Notes under the pieces: model-generated
Told to the model about the DNA's origin: nothing
Seen by the model: only the letters and a program-made list of their open reading frames with translations
Databases searched by the model: none
Shown: piece by piece, positions 43,595 to 56,006 of the stretch
Layout of the letters: each line of letters opens with the position of its first letter
Numbering within the stretch: the first letter of the stretch is position 1
Translations under genes and position numbers: made by a program
Assembly (NCBI GenBank): GCA_020744425.1
Contig: JAGMUV010000002.1
Location: 1,904,501 to 1,968,500, forward strand
Source of the DNA: Dactylonectria macrodidyma
Lineage: Eukaryota; Ascomycota; Sordariomycetes; Hypocreales; Nectriaceae
DNA: 64,000 nt
Direction of reading: 5' to 3'

Positions 43595-45020
43595 ATGGCC
43601 GAATATCTCAAGAAAGCCTTTGGCGGCGCCAAGTCAGAGGCGCCTGCCGCTGCCTCGAGCGTCGATTCGGGTGAGTCTTTCCCCCTCCTTCGGGCCACAT
43701 GGCGCGTTGCCGTGTCATGTGGTGGCGATGCGACGCGCGCGAAAAGGCTCGTTTGATGGCGATGGAAGCATATGTGACTAACGCGCAACTCGCACAGACT
43801 TCGCAGACTTCGCTGAAGCTCCCAGCCCCATTCCCGTCCCAGAGCCCGCCGATGCTACCATCACAGCCGCTTCTCCTGCCGTCACGGCCCCTCCCTACAC
43901 CAAGTGGTACAACGTCCACGAGCGTCACTCTCTCTCTGAGTTCAGGGCTGAGGGCATCATCCTTGCGATTGCGTCCGTCATCTTCTTCCTCCACATCGTT
44001 GGCGCCCGCGCCAACCGTTCCAAGGCCAAGTCTTGGATCCGCGCCAATGCCCCTGCCCTCAAGAGCGAGTTCGCTCTCGTGGGCTTCGGAGGCGTTGCCA
44101 CTATGGACAACGATGTCAACCCCGACACCCTCATCAAGGAGAAGTCACTTTTCGAGTTCGCCAGCTACGCCACGGGCCGACAGAATACTGCATTCGTGGA
44201 CATCAAGCTCTCCTTGACCAAGAGGTTTAACCCCATTGTCGGCGTTTTTGAGACTGCCCTCGGGTACTTTGTCGAGTCTTTCCCCATCCCCACTGATACC
44301 CTGGAGGCTACCGCCTACGCCTTTGATGGCAAGGAGAACCTGACCGTCCCCGCTCTCCCTGGCTCCGCCGAAGTGCGTGCCAAGGACCCCAAGAGCACCT
44401 ATGATGGCTTCGTCTGGTCTATTGTCAACAAGGACAACATGCAAAAGGCTCGCGAGGAGCGATATGACTTGTCCATCACCTTCACCAAGGACAACGCCAA
44501 GCTCCCTGTCTGGACCACCGTCATGAGCGAGAGCGCCGAGATTACCGAGGCACTGCTCACACCCGAACTGGCTGACGCCATCAAGTCTGCCGGTGAGCTG
44601 TTTGAGTATCTCATCATCTCGGACCAACCTGTCGACAAGCCCACGACCATTGAGGAGACTAACCCTCGCAAGCGCATCTTCCTGAAGTACCGTCTGCCTT
44701 CCTCAAACAACTATGATGCTCTGCTGCCCATCTTCACTTACTTCTTGCAACTTCCCGACTTCCTGGTCAAGACTGCCCACTTCCGCCCTGAAGTTCTTCG
44801 CAAGGTTCGCGGCACTCGCGATAACATGGTTGCCGAGATCAAGAAGGCATCCGAGGACGAGCGCAACGAGGAGCGTCTCGTCGAGAAGGAGAAGGCCCGA
44901 AAGGCCAAGCGCGACGCCGACCTCAAGGGTCTTGACGCAAAGGCCCAGAAGAAATACCTCGACAAGGAGAGGGAGAAGGAGATGCGCAAGTCGCAAAAGA
45001 AGTCGACCATGCGCGGTTAG
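43595..45020 (+). CDS. CCDC47 homologue (DUF1682), ER membrane protein
   Basis: Exons 43595-43670 and 43798-45020 (127-bp intron) give 432 residues. I chose MAEYLKKAFGGAKSE at 43595; the in-frame ATG at 43532 would add 21 low-complexity residues. One membrane helix lies at about 76-95 (AEGIILAIASVIFFLHIVGA), preceded by KWYNVHERHSLSEFRAEG. The large globular domain (ALVGFGGVATMDND, FNPIVGVFETALGYFVE, YDLSITFTKDNAKLP, HFRPEVLRKVRGTRD) ends in a long charged coiled coil (EERLVEKEKARKAKRD and onward). This is the DUF1682/CCDC47 family. The animal member belongs to the PAT complex and helps Sec61 insert multi-spanning proteins; the fungal role is inferred to be similar. It is convergent with the Zn2Cys6 gene. 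Confidence 0.9.
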
Positions 45021-46016
45021 CCCTGCACGCCCACGTGTCATGCGTTTTGTGCAGGTTGGGTCTTGTAAAGGGTTGTAAATCCCCCGCATTACTAGTTTAC
45101 GGCCCGCGTGCGGTATTCTGCGTCTATGTGCAATCCCCGTTGGCTACTGTCCAAAACCAAAAGTGGCTTGTATGTCACATTTAGTATCTAGTAGTTACTT
45201 AGTAATTTTTGAATCCTATTGCAACTACTTTCATCTAAGACATGACAGAGAACAAACAGCAGCACTGTGGATCATTGAACCAGATCTACTGGGCATAGGC
45301 AGGTAGTGAACATGATTCCTGAAAGGATGCAAGCGCTCCCAGTCCAGATACTGCGCTTCAATCTTGAATTTGACATTACGAACAAAGCACCCAAGCCTAC
45401 GACTTATGCTCTCTTTTTTTTGGTTTCTTTGAACCAGCCAACCCGCCATCCATGTTCATCCCCGCGTAGATATCCCAAAATGCATGCCCTTGCCTCCTTG
45501 TCTTGCAAGACCCGACAATATCAAATGTGACTTAAGTAACACCACTCTCCTAAATAATAAAGTACATATAGTCTCAAATTTTGCAGTTACGCGTCCGTAC
45601 CTCGAAGTGAATCATACAGGTCATTCTCGGAAGGACCTGTATGTGTGCCAGTCGGCTAGGTGCTCGTAATGTGAGCCTAGTTGGACCCGTGATCCATCCT
45701 CGTTTTCGGCCATGAGGACGGAGCGAGGAATGGGCACGGTCGGTTCGATTCTCTCATCAGCCGCAGCCGCAGCATCCGACGCCTTCCAGTCACGCCGCGC
45801 GTGATTCACCGATTCAGAGAAATCGGCCATGAAGACGTCCAAGAGAGGAGCCTAGCAGGCCAGGGCGGCCTCATGTCGGTAGATTGAAAGGACGGCCGAA
45901 TAGAGGCACACAGATCTATCCACCGTCCTCTTTGTGCTTGTCTTGCGGTTCGTTCATCTTTCCTCCTTGTTGTGCGACGTGAACCGTCGCCTCAATGGGA
46001 TTGAGTGTGAATCCGT
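45021..46016. other. Convergent 3' region between the CCDC47-like and Zn2Cys6 genes
   Basis: About 1 kb, AT-richer than its flanks (especially 45170-45600), which fits two converging 3' UTRs. It holds a perfect 10-bp-stem hairpin at 45613-45643, listed separately. No gene seen. Confidence 0.45.
45613..45643. repeat. Perfect inverted repeat, 10-bp arms, 11-base loop
   Basis: CATACAGGTC at 45613-45622 and GACCTGTATG at 45634-45643 are exact reverse complements around an 11-base spacer. In the 3' UTR of either converging gene it could fold as a stem-loop, or act as a protein-binding dyad in DNA. Confidence 0.75.
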
Positions 46017-48882
46017 TCAAGGCCCCATCCACATGCCTCCGTTTCCGGTGCCGGCCATACTTTCGGGGCTCGGGCCGAAGCCGTACCCAAATAGCGTAGA
46101 GAACTCATCCATAACCTGCGGGACAGACGGGAAGGTCGCTTCCATTCCGATAAAAGGGCTTGCGGCATGCATGGCCGGCATACCTGCTCTGGTTGTGTTT
46201 CCATTTCCGCGCCAGAATGCCGATGGGTTGGGCGGTAGAGGCATCGGAGCTTCGGGAGAGGACTCGTGTGGCATCTCTTGCGTGGGTACGTCATTCTTCC
46301 AGAGGAGTTCCCACTTCTTGAATCGCGAGTATTCCGACTCGCGACCGGAAGGGTCGGCAGTGGCATCGAGTCGCGAGATGGCGCGCTCAAACACTTCGAT
46401 GAGCGAGGCCTCGGATCGAGCCGACTCGCCACCCGCTGACATCTCTTTGATCATGGCGATGCCGTTCCGTAGACCCTCACGGAGCCTGTCCGTCTTTTTC
46501 TGAAGGCACTGGGTGATGATGACGAGAAGGGCCGCGCGACAGGAGCTGAACTCGGTGTACGATGCCCGTGCGAGGCCGATGGTGTTTTGGAGTAGGTGGC
46601 ACGTGTCGATGATGGACAGGGCAGCTTCAACACAGTCGGCGACTAAGATGGCACGTGGGTTTGACTTGTGAGGGGTCGCGGGCCGTTGGTTGTTTGAGTC
46701 GGCTGGGGAGCTCGAGGTGCTGGCATTTCCCTTGATGGCCTCGCGAGGGAAGATGAACGGTCGGCCAGCGTACATGCGCAGGAGGCAGTATTCCAGCTTC
46801 AGATGCATGTCCGCGCGAGAAATGGGAGCTTGCAAATTGATCTCCTTGCGGAATGCAGTCTCTGGAAGGCTATCCCACCACTTACGGAGCTCCTCCTTCA
46901 TCTCGACGACTCGGCCGAGGCCTTCGGTTATCTCATGCTTTTGCGACGTCCTGAGCACGGATCTACCATGGAATAGTTAGCACATGGACATCCAGGGAAG
47001 CTAGTTCAGCTTGTCAAGGCACCCTTACATTTCGTGTGCGATGTTTCCAAGGGCCTGATTCAGCCGCAGCGTTGCGAGCATGTGCGCAACATTCGTGGGG
47101 TTAGATGGCATGATGTCAGGCCGATCAACAGGCATCTCCGCATCCACATCCTTGCTTAGGATGGAAGTTGGTCGGCCGTGGTATATCCCGACTCGTCTGG
47201 GAACACGTCAGTCTCCCGATATGAAATTGGTACACAGTCAGAGCTCACTTTTCGGTTGAGTAGGCTGTCCACCACACGCGATTTCTCGTCTCACGGATGA
47301 AAGGATCCAGTCCTTCGGCGGGGTATCGCCTATGCATGCCATTTTGGATGGCGAGTTTCACTGCGAGGTTGAGGTAGATGTAGGACAGCCCTGATGCGTC
47401 CAGCGGCAGAGTGTAGATGCCGATGAGAAGAATGGCCTGGACACTTTCAAGTGAGGCGACAGTGATGACATCGGGGACCAGCTTGCAAGCCTGCTGGTAG
47501 AACATGACACCGATTGTGTCCTCCGAAAACGGACTGGCGTCCATACCTCCCTTGTTCGGGTCGCCGCCAGACTGAGGGTGTGAGTCGAGATAAGCGTACT
47601 GAGTGCCAATGGCGAAGACGATCCAGATCAGGCACACAGTACCAACCTCTCTTCGGGAGAGAGCGCCGGGGTTCTGATAGACAATGTCGAGCTGCTCGGC
47701 CAGCCAGCCCCGTTCGACATAAAAGTAGTTGGTCTCGGCGTGCTTGTAAAACGCCTGTACCAAAAATTCGGCAACGTATCGAGGTGGCAAAGCAGTCAGC
47801 GAGGATAGGGTGTTTGAAGACTGGAGCTCTTCGGCTCGGTAATACTCCTTGAAGCTGAGAGAAGCCGCGCCATCCTATGCAGACATGCCATCAGCAAGGT
47901 TCATTACGATTATGACCACAACAGATTGAGAGGTGCATACATGGCGAGATCCGTCTGGCACACACTGCTCGATCCATTGCTTAATTCGCATGGAGAAGTT
48001 CCAGTGCGAAAACTCGCCAGAGTAGTCTGTGATGAGTATTAATGAGTGCGCTCAGTCGGGGCATGACGCAAGTGGCGGCGGGGGGGTTCCTTACGAGTAG
48101 TGTTGTTGTCAAGCGGCTGAACTGTGAAGTTCTCATCGTCGACACCAAGATAATCCGAGCCTGGTGATGCCACGACTTGGTTCTGCCGGTGGCTCCTGGG
48201 AGCATCAGGGTTCTTGTCTACCGATTCCGCCATTGTTTTCAAAGTCTCCGAGTCGAAAGAAATGTTGCCGGCGTAATGGGTGATGATCTTCTCCATGTAG
48301 GCCACGCGCTGGAGGAGTTCGGCGTTGCTGGCTCCAGTGCGATTCCTGTAGAGTGCGAAACAAAGCAATGGTTAGCAATGGACTGCAACGGCTAGCGCTA
48401 ATGTCCACGACGAGTCGCAGGAGCTTACTTAGTAGCGCCATCGCCGGCACCGTCGCCATCCCTGGCCGTCGGGCCTAGGAACTCGCATTGGCGGTGCAGG
48501 CGAGTGCATCTGCGGCAGGGCACGCCGCCATCACACTTCTCCTTCTGGCGTCGGCAGCCGTCGCAACTGTTATGGCAGAGAGTGTCAGCACGGGGGTCAA
48601 AGTGAGAGGTCGGGAAAAGGACATCGTTGGCATAGAACAATGTTGAGAGAGGTAAAGCAAGGTGAGGTACGCGGGGAGTGACGGCATGTGACGCAGGCGA
48701 GGCTGACGCCAGTGGATGAGTTAGATGCCAGAGTTTCTCAGAAGCCGATAACAGATGACGAGAGGGCGGCGGCGCTTGAAACAGTGATCAGAAGCATATA
48801 CGTACGCTCGAAGAGCTCGCTTGCGCTCTCTTTCGGCCTCGCGACGCTGCCTGTGCTTCTGCAGGCTCTGTTGGTTGTCCAT
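46017..48882 (-). CDS. Zn2Cys6 fungal transcription factor
   Basis: Seven exons: 48882-48806, 48566-48429, 48345-48095, 48026-47941, 47874-47249, 47196-47029 and 46962-46017, giving 763 residues with every junction in frame. The start MDNQQSLQKHRQRREAERERKRALRA is basic. The binuclear zinc cluster follows: C27-x2-C30-x6-C37-x5-C43-x2-C46-x6-C53. A linker with a short helix (ELLQRVAYMEKIITHYAG) may be the dimerisation coil. The middle-homology domain of fungal-specific factors spans about 195-520: FLVQAFYKHAETNYFYVERGWL, LSRREVGTVCLIWIVFAIG, LIGIYTLPLDASGLSYIYLNLAVKLAIQNGMHR and NRVWWTAYSTEKRVGIYHGRPTSI. The C-terminus is a Pro/Gly/Met-rich probable activation tail. It should bind CGG-type sites as a dimer. 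Target pathway unknown; no metabolic cluster adjoins it. Confidence 0.9.
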
Positions 48883-49354
48883 TCATTCAGGGAGCGCGCG
48901 CGGCGCGGGGCCGATTGCGGCGGGCGGGCGGAAGGACTTCCTGGGACGCTCGAGCGGCGCCGAGGCCGGAGATCCCAGCGACGAGGGCAGAGGAGGCGAG
49001 GACTGAGGGCGGTAGGAGAGGTGCGGCGGGCGGAGAGGGCGGTACGGTACGGAGGTTGAGGATAGCGGAAGTCGAGGTTGAAGGGATCACGGGTTTTGCG
49101 GCTCAGGGTTGGATCGAGGTTCGAGGGACGAAAAGCTCCATCTGGGACCCGGCGCGGCAGCAGGAAGCAGCAAGGTCGTGCGGGTGGGTAGGGGCTAATA
49201 ATGGAGCCTTGGATTGGAAGCTCGCTAAAAAAGTTGACGGGCTAGGGAGCTGGCTGGCCAGTTGGTGGATGGATGGATGCTGGGATGGGCACAGTCGGGT
49301 TGTTGCGTGAGGGCGAGCCAGCGAAGCGACTGTGTGCATGCGTGTAGGCTCAAT

Positions 49355-49398
49355 GAGTGAGGTAGTGAGTGGGTGAGGTAGTGAGTGAGTGAGTGAGC
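49355..49398. repeat. (GTGA)n tetranucleotide repeat
   Basis: About ten GTGA/GTGAG units with GGTA interruptions, in the putative 5' region of the Zn2Cys6 gene. Confidence 0.75.
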
Positions 49399-51354
49399 TG
49401 CTGCGGGTACCGTGCTATTGATGGATGGCAGCAGGTACACGATGTAGGTAGGTATGGTGGTGGTGCAGGGCGCAGGCAAGGTGAAGTAGGTACTGGAGTC
49501 AAGGTTGGTCAAAGGGAAGACCAGGATAGAATTGGAGACAAAGGAAGACAGGCAAAGGCAAGCAAGTAAATAGGTAAGGTACCTAGGTAGGCAAGGCAAG
49601 GTAGATAGGTAGTAAGGTTGGTAAGGGGAGCACGGTAGGTCAAGGTACCCTCGTGGCCTGTTGCTGGTGCCTCTTGCCAGAGAGAGAGGTTCACGTCGAC
49701 TGCTGGGGCTGGCGTGGGTCTAGGTCTAGTTGTAGGTCTCTCAAGGTCTGGAGGCTCGCCTCTCTTGTGCTTCTTGGCCGCGACGGCGAGATAAGTAAGA
49801 CGCGGGGATCGCGGCTAGTGCACAGCTTAGTGCCATTGGCGGAGGTGCTGCTCCTTCAGTGACTGGTCAGATTCGTTTGCGTGTCTGAGTGGCTCCGCCT
49901 GTGGGAAGAACCCACTGTTCCAATTCAACCCAGAAGGCCCAGAAGCAGAAAGGCGAACTGTCGTCGTTCGTTCCATTGTTCTGGTCGTCCGTTCCAGGTA
50001 CTTCTGTCGACTGTCGCCCGCTATCCTGCCCAATGCTGATACAGTATAAGGCCTAGGTACCGCCAGCGCAGCTACCTGTGCATTTGCCGAAGCGCGGGCG
50101 TGCACTGACAGAATCGGGGCAATGAGTGACATGTGCCCTGATGGTACCCAGATACATGCACCTGTCACAGTGACGGGGCCTCCGATCACTCAAGAGTGCG
50201 CCCGTCGTGTAAGGTATAGAAAGTACCCATCGAAGCAGGCTGTACGCTAGGCTATCCACGGGTCTCCTGGTGCTGCAGAAACGCAGAGGGATGCGGAGGA
50301 TGCAACAGGATGCAGAGGCCGTGCAGGGCAGGGCGGACAAGCAGCAATGTCCAATAGACCAACGATTCGATCAAAGTAGGAACCAGAGAGAGAGTTTCAA
50401 TCTCGATGGCCATGCCTGTCGCACATACAATACATCGCCGTCTCGATCGTCTTTCAGTCGCCGCGGGGTGTTGTGTTGTAGTGCAGATGAGATGCTGCGA
50501 AACCCGTGGCCCATGGCCTACCTAAAATCCCACTGCCAACTGCAGAAGGCCAAGACGCAGGTGGCGCAACAGGTGCACGGTGGTTTGGGTGGTTCTTGTT
50601 GGTGCGGGCGAGTTGTCATTGGCGCAGCGGACGACGCATTGCTTTTTGGGAATTGGGGTGTCAATGGACTTGGTAGGGATGGACCTGGGGCATATAGGCA
50701 TGGGCGACGTGCAGATTGGGGGTTTTGAACTGGGAGCCCGTACACACATACTCCGTATTTGCGTGGGAGGCTCGCAGCCCGCAGGCAAGCAGCAGTGCAA
50801 GGGGGAGTTGTGGCCGTGGGATAATATGGGCGATTTGGGTGTGTGGGAGACGACGTTTTTCTCGTGCAGCGTGTCTGATAGGTACCTTCTGTAGGTTATC
50901 ACCTATGGTCGACCGCGACGGATGCAGCGGCGACAACGACGGCGTTGGTGAAGGTGATGGTGGGCGGAGAGGGTGGAGGCAACGGCGCGTTCTTCCAGGG
51001 TTTGTCAGGGCACGTGTGCCCAGGGGACCAGGATTCTACTTTATTGGGGCTCGCGGGCCTGTAACAAGGCGCACGCAAGCCGCGAACGGGGTCACAGCAG
51101 GCCACTGGACGGATGGATCCAAGCAAGATGGAGAGGAACCTGCAAGCGAGAAAGCGCCGCAAAGGTAGCAAAAAGAAAAGAAAAGGGACTAAAAAGCAAA
51201 AACATCCGCAGTCGCCCGCGCGGTGATGACAACTCCAGCCAACCTGACAGCCAGCCATCCCTACCTGGCCCTCCCATCGGGAATAGCGTCATGCCCTCTG
51301 CTCTTGCGCCCACTGGTTCAGCAGGTGCCCCGTGCGCTGTAGCACCTCATCTTC

Positions 51355-51383
51355 GGGCGGGGCGGGGCGGGGCGGGGCGGGGT
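51355..51383. repeat. (GGGGC)n array, G-quadruplex-type
   Basis: Five consecutive GGGGC units following a GGGC. Four or more G4 runs separated by single C loops satisfy the usual G-quadruplex pattern on the + strand. Confidence 0.85.
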
Positions 51384-53547
51384 CAGCCACCTTCCGAAGT
51401 TTGTGGCTCCTCCTCTCCGAGGCTCGAGTCTCAAGTCTCACATCCCGACAGCAAGCTGCGGGCTTCGACAAGGAACAAGGGACGATGGCAGAGTAACGCA
51501 CCTCTCCTGGCGATGCGGACGCACAGCGACGGGGTCAAAGCACCTAGCAAGCCCCGGCTAATACGTACAGTACATATTGCATCAACTATCAAGGACGAAG
51601 GAAGCCCATGTGCCAAGCGCTAGTATACGGGGGTTATCCGCTGACCAAAGGACTCGAATATTCGTAGGTACCAAGGCAGTGGGCGGGCACAACAGGGGGC
51701 CACCAGCAAATCATATGGCTCCGATTCCTCGTCAAGGGCCCATCCATCCCCACCACTGGAAACAACAATTGGGAACTCCAGCCGCACTGACCAACAAGAC
51801 AAGACATGACAACAACGCAAGACACGGTTTTCTGCGATGACAACGACGACGACAAAGCCTTTGCTGACCAGGGGTGACTCGGGAGTGGAGCATCCGCCCT
51901 ACTTTTTAATTGACTTTGGGGAAATGGGGGTGGTGATCTACCGGACTAGCGATTCTATAACGTTCCCAAGGTCCATTTGATTCGGTGGATTTTGTGCCGT
52001 GCTAGGTGCCTTGTATGCCCTTAGTTGCCATTCCGTATATCCATGAGGTTAAAAATACGTCGTTGGTTGAACATCCCACGACGGGCACTCTATTGGAGGC
52101 GAATCGCAGCAGACCTTAAGCCTCGCCTCACTCTGGGGATCTTTGCAATGTGCTTTTTCTTGCGGGGTTGACTGAATGGCTGCCTCTTCCATTCGCGATG
52201 ACGCTGTTCCAGTGTGACGACGATGCTTTCCTCTTCTCTCTCGTCAGCATCCAACATCCAGACATACCAGGAATCCCAGTCCCAGGCTCCCTTGGCTTTC
52301 ACACAAGATCCCACATCTAGCTCGCCACTGTACCTCACCTCTCTCGCCTCTCTCGCCTGTCATCCCTGGCGGCAGCCGCTAGGATGCGAGATGGTTTCCG
52401 ATCTCCAAATAGCCTTGCTGTCAGTGCATTGCGACCCACGACCCGAGACAATGAATAATCCCATGGAAGTGCGCCTCGTTCACATGAAAGGTCCGTTGGG
52501 GGTAGCTCTCCCCGACTGGGCCTGCGTATTTCTCCCCCCTCCGAGACCTGCATCGCCGCCGCCCCGTCAGCCATTTTCATCCCCGACCCAAGATGACGGA
52601 CTTGGGCTGCCGCTCCCTGTACATGGCACAATCCTGAACCATACATACTGTACAATCCCAGGCAGGCTGCTCTTCGGGAGACCATATTAAGATTGGGTAC
52701 ATGCGGGAAGGAGGGCCAACGATCCAACCATAAAGACAGGGGTATTCGATGAGAGTGCTTGAGGGCATCCTGGCGCTGGAAGGGGAGGGGGTTTTGTTAT
52801 AAGCCGAGACAACACTTGCGCCTATCAATTATCACCTCCCCGATCCTCTATGGAGAGGGATTGATAGCGGAAAACTGACGGAAGTGGTAGAATAATAGAC
52901 TCACAAACTGACAGAATGACGGCTACCCAAGTGGTTGCTTGGCTGCCCGGCCTGCAGGATTAGTAAATGCCGCCCATTCGAGGAAACTCGTCCACGTCCA
53001 TGCCGTCTCGTCTCGTCTCGTCAGCCGCCACCGGACCTCTTGACACACATAAGATGCCTCCCCAACGGCGTTGGCGTTGTTGACGCAACCACAATTCCGA
53101 AACCTGTCGAGTCGCATCCCGTCTCCTAGGCTCGCTTCGTCCTTCTGCCCCCAACGGCCTTGTCCCCAATGGCTTCCTCCCAATGGCCCGCATAATCCCC
53201 CCTTCGAGTGGCTGCCTCGACCTGCATGGCCCAACCTCTTCTTTTCCCCTCATTGCTGTGCCGTCTAAAGAGGCCGAGACACACAACCTACGCAATACTC
53301 TTACTCGGATCTCACTTGCACATCCATACATCCATACAGAGCACGCAGACAGAATCTGCCGCAACGCCACCACCGCACAAAATGCACCTCCGCCTTCTTC
53401 CCTCCGCTTCTACCGCCGCAGCTAGCTTCGCTTGGAGGGGGTTCGGTCGGGAGACGCGGGTTCACGGCGTAGGGAGGATATATTCACGCTTCCTTTTGCG
53501 GGAAACAGAGCTCTACATAGTAGAGCAACACGGGCCGGCAGCCTTTT

Positions 53548-53567
53548 CTCCCCTCCCCTCCCCTCCC
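53548..53567. repeat. (TCCCC)n pyrimidine array
   Basis: Four TCCCC units in a row on the + strand, so the minus strand carries four G runs. Confidence 0.8.
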
Positions 53568-54475
53568 AGTAGGTATCCCCCGTCCGGCCAACCTACACAA
53601 TCCCGGAAGGCCTACATAGCAGGTACGTACCATCCATCTATTAGTAGGTATCGGCCGAATCCGACGACCGCAGCCCTGGTGATCGCAGATTCCCGATCCT
53701 CCGTGATGCGATGCAGCCGAACTGTTGCATCCAATCCCCTCGCATGCAAGCCACGCAGGGAGAGGATCCATATGGGGACTTGTCAAGCTTGTTCACACAT
53801 GCCCCGCCTAGTCGCTAGGCTAGCAAGGAGCAGATTACCACCGTCACGCCTCGACCACTGCATGTTGCCGGTCACAGCCGTTCGTTTCCTTGCTTCGCTT
53901 CTGTGATAAGATTAGCACGTGGCCTCGTGGCCGCCTAGGACCAGCTTCCCTCTCGGCAGACAACGGTAGGAGGACGGCAGACATGGGTTTGTCAGACGCA
54001 GTCCCGAGTGAACCGTCATGGGACCGGGCATGCACCGGCATTTTGGCTTGCTTTGTTCAACAGCTCGTCTTGTCTTGTTATGCCGAGTTGGCCGTGTTGC
54101 TGTGATTCGCGTCCCAGGCTCCCATCCCAACGTATCTTAACCAACCATTTGCGGCCCTCGTTGTCATTACCCCGAAGAATACGAACCAAGAATGTGATAT
54201 GAGTCAATAAATCACTCAAACCCGAGTCAATTGACCCTCACAAGAATCCCAGAGTGGTAGAATTTTCATATATTCTCAATTCCGAAAAAAAAAAGTACGC
54301 TCGGCGTAGAACTACTTCGTCTTATAAGACCCTCGTCTGTTCCCATACCCAGGTATTATCGTATCAAATCATCATCCCCCGGTTTTCCCAGTGTCCCCTC
54401 GTAAACAAAATGCACGCTAGTTAATATGATGGTATAAACTCCTTCCGGACAGGCAACTATTCCTTCGAGACCAGC

Positions 54476-56006
54476 CTACAGAGCACCGATAACCTTGTCG
54501 AGGGCGCCGACGAGGATGGGGATGTGAGACTCCTCGAAGATGAGCATGGGGCGGAGGCGGACGGTGTTGACACCGCAAGTGCCAATGTTGACGCCAATGG
54601 CGCGCATGGAGCGGACCAGAGAGGCGGGGTCCTTGGTGTCGAAGGCGATGAAGTGGCCTTGGTTCTTTCCTCGGAGGTTCTGGATGTAGTCGGGGTACTT
54701 GGCAGCGAGGTTCTCGAGCTGGTTGTAGAGGAGGCCACCAACGCGGGCGGTCTGCTCAACCAGCTTCTTGTCAAGGATCTCCTTGATAACAGCCTTGCAC
54801 ATGATGACACGGGCAGGGTCGCCGATCCAGGTGTTGAACTGGCGGTAGGCCTTGTCGGGGATGAGCTGCTCGTTGCCGAAGAAGTAACCGGCAGTCTGGG
54901 CCTTCTTGGAGAAGGTAACCATGTCAGGGGGAGAAGACAGGTTCCAGTGGTCGTGACCCCAGAATGAGCCAGTGGCACCGAAGCCTATGATGGTTTGTTA
55001 GAAACTGCAGGCTTTGGAATTGAGTGTGTACATACCGGTCTGGACCTCGTCGGCAATCAGGCAGACGCCATGCTTCTTGGTGATGTCACGGAGGCTCTGG
55101 AAGAAGGCGGGTGAGGCATGGTTGTCACCACCCTCGCTTTGGATGGGCTCAACGATGAGACCAGCAACGGGGCAGTGCCACGAGGTGATGATGCGCTCAA
55201 CCTCCTCGAGGCAGCGCTTCTCCTCGGCGGCGTTCTCCTCAGCGTGCTGAGCAAGGGGGTACTTGAGGGCAGGGAAGGGAGCCTGGGGCCAGTTGAAGCT
55301 GGGGATGTCGAGCTTGTGGACAGCCTTGGAGCGGGTGGTGGAGAGAGAGCCGAAGCCACGGCCGTGGAAGGAGTTCTGGAAGCTCATGATGGCGAGCTCG
55401 GGAGAACCGGGCTTGGAGTTGTTGAGGCAAGACTTGGTCTCCTCCTCGGACCACTCAACACCGTCACCGCGCTGCTTGCGGCGGTAGAGCATGAAGGCAG
55501 CCTTGTAGGCCAGCTCGTTGGCCTCGGAGCCGGACTGGGCAGTGAAGATGTAGCTGAGGCCCTTGGGGGCAACCTTCATGAGGCCGTCGCGGAGGATGTC
55601 AACCCACTGGTCGGAGGGGAAGTTTCCAACGGCAGGGCGGTTGACGAGGGCAGAAGCCATCTCGGGGGACTTGGCAGCCTCAATCAAGGTGGTGTTGTTG
55701 TAGCCAACGGGGATGGAGGCAATTTGGGCGTAACTAGGTGGTTGCCGTGTTAGTGAGAGAAACGAGGAATAGAGTATAGAGAGAGGTATAGCTGGGGTGA
55801 GCCAAGTGAAGCAATAAAGAGGAGACATACACATCGAGGTACTTGTTGCCATCAACATCAACAATGTAGTTGCCATTGCTCTTGTTGTAGTCGACAACGA
55901 AGTGGACGGCGCGAGCATCGAAGATGGCATCAAGTCGCTTGGAGCTGGCCCGGGAGACGGGGCCAGGAATCTCCGTGGTAACGGGGGTCTCGACGAAGGA
56001 AGGCAT
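54476..56006 (-). CDS. gatA: 4-aminobutyrate aminotransferase (GABA transaminase)
   Basis: Exons 56006-55831, 55733-55036 and 54984-54476 (introns of 97 and 51 bp) give 460 residues from MPSFVETPVTTEIPG. Class-III PLP aminotransferase landmarks in order: VDVDGNKYLDVYAQIAS, FTAQSGSEANELAYKAAF, SFQNSFHGRGFGSLSTTR, VAGLIVEPIQSEGGDNHAS, LIADEVQTGFGATG (the Asp that contacts the PLP ring) and the Schiff-base lysine in VTFSKKAQTAGYFF (K318 or K319), then FNTWIGDPAR. The enzyme converts GABA and 2-oxoglutarate to succinate semialdehyde and glutamate. Fungal versions are cytosolic, and no presequence is visible here. It is the first GABA-shunt step after GABA, and its start faces the SSADH gene 1.97 kb away, which makes the assignment firmer than homology alone. 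Aspergillus gatA and yeast UGA1 are the reference enzymes. Confidence 0.95.

Larger units (their letters stand above)
48883..54475. other. Long intergenic region (5.6 kb) upstream of the Zn2Cys6 gene
   Basis: No supported gene. From 48883 to about 50 kb the + strand is purine/G-rich (CT-rich on the minus strand), fitting a long leader and promoter of the minus-strand regulator. It contains GTGA repeats (49355-49398), TAGGTAGG clusters (49440-49620), a G-quadruplex-type GGGGC array (51355-51383) and a TCCCC array (53548-53567). The distal end (about 54.2-54.47 kb) is AT-richer and is the 3' side of the GABA transaminase gene. Confidence 0.45.
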
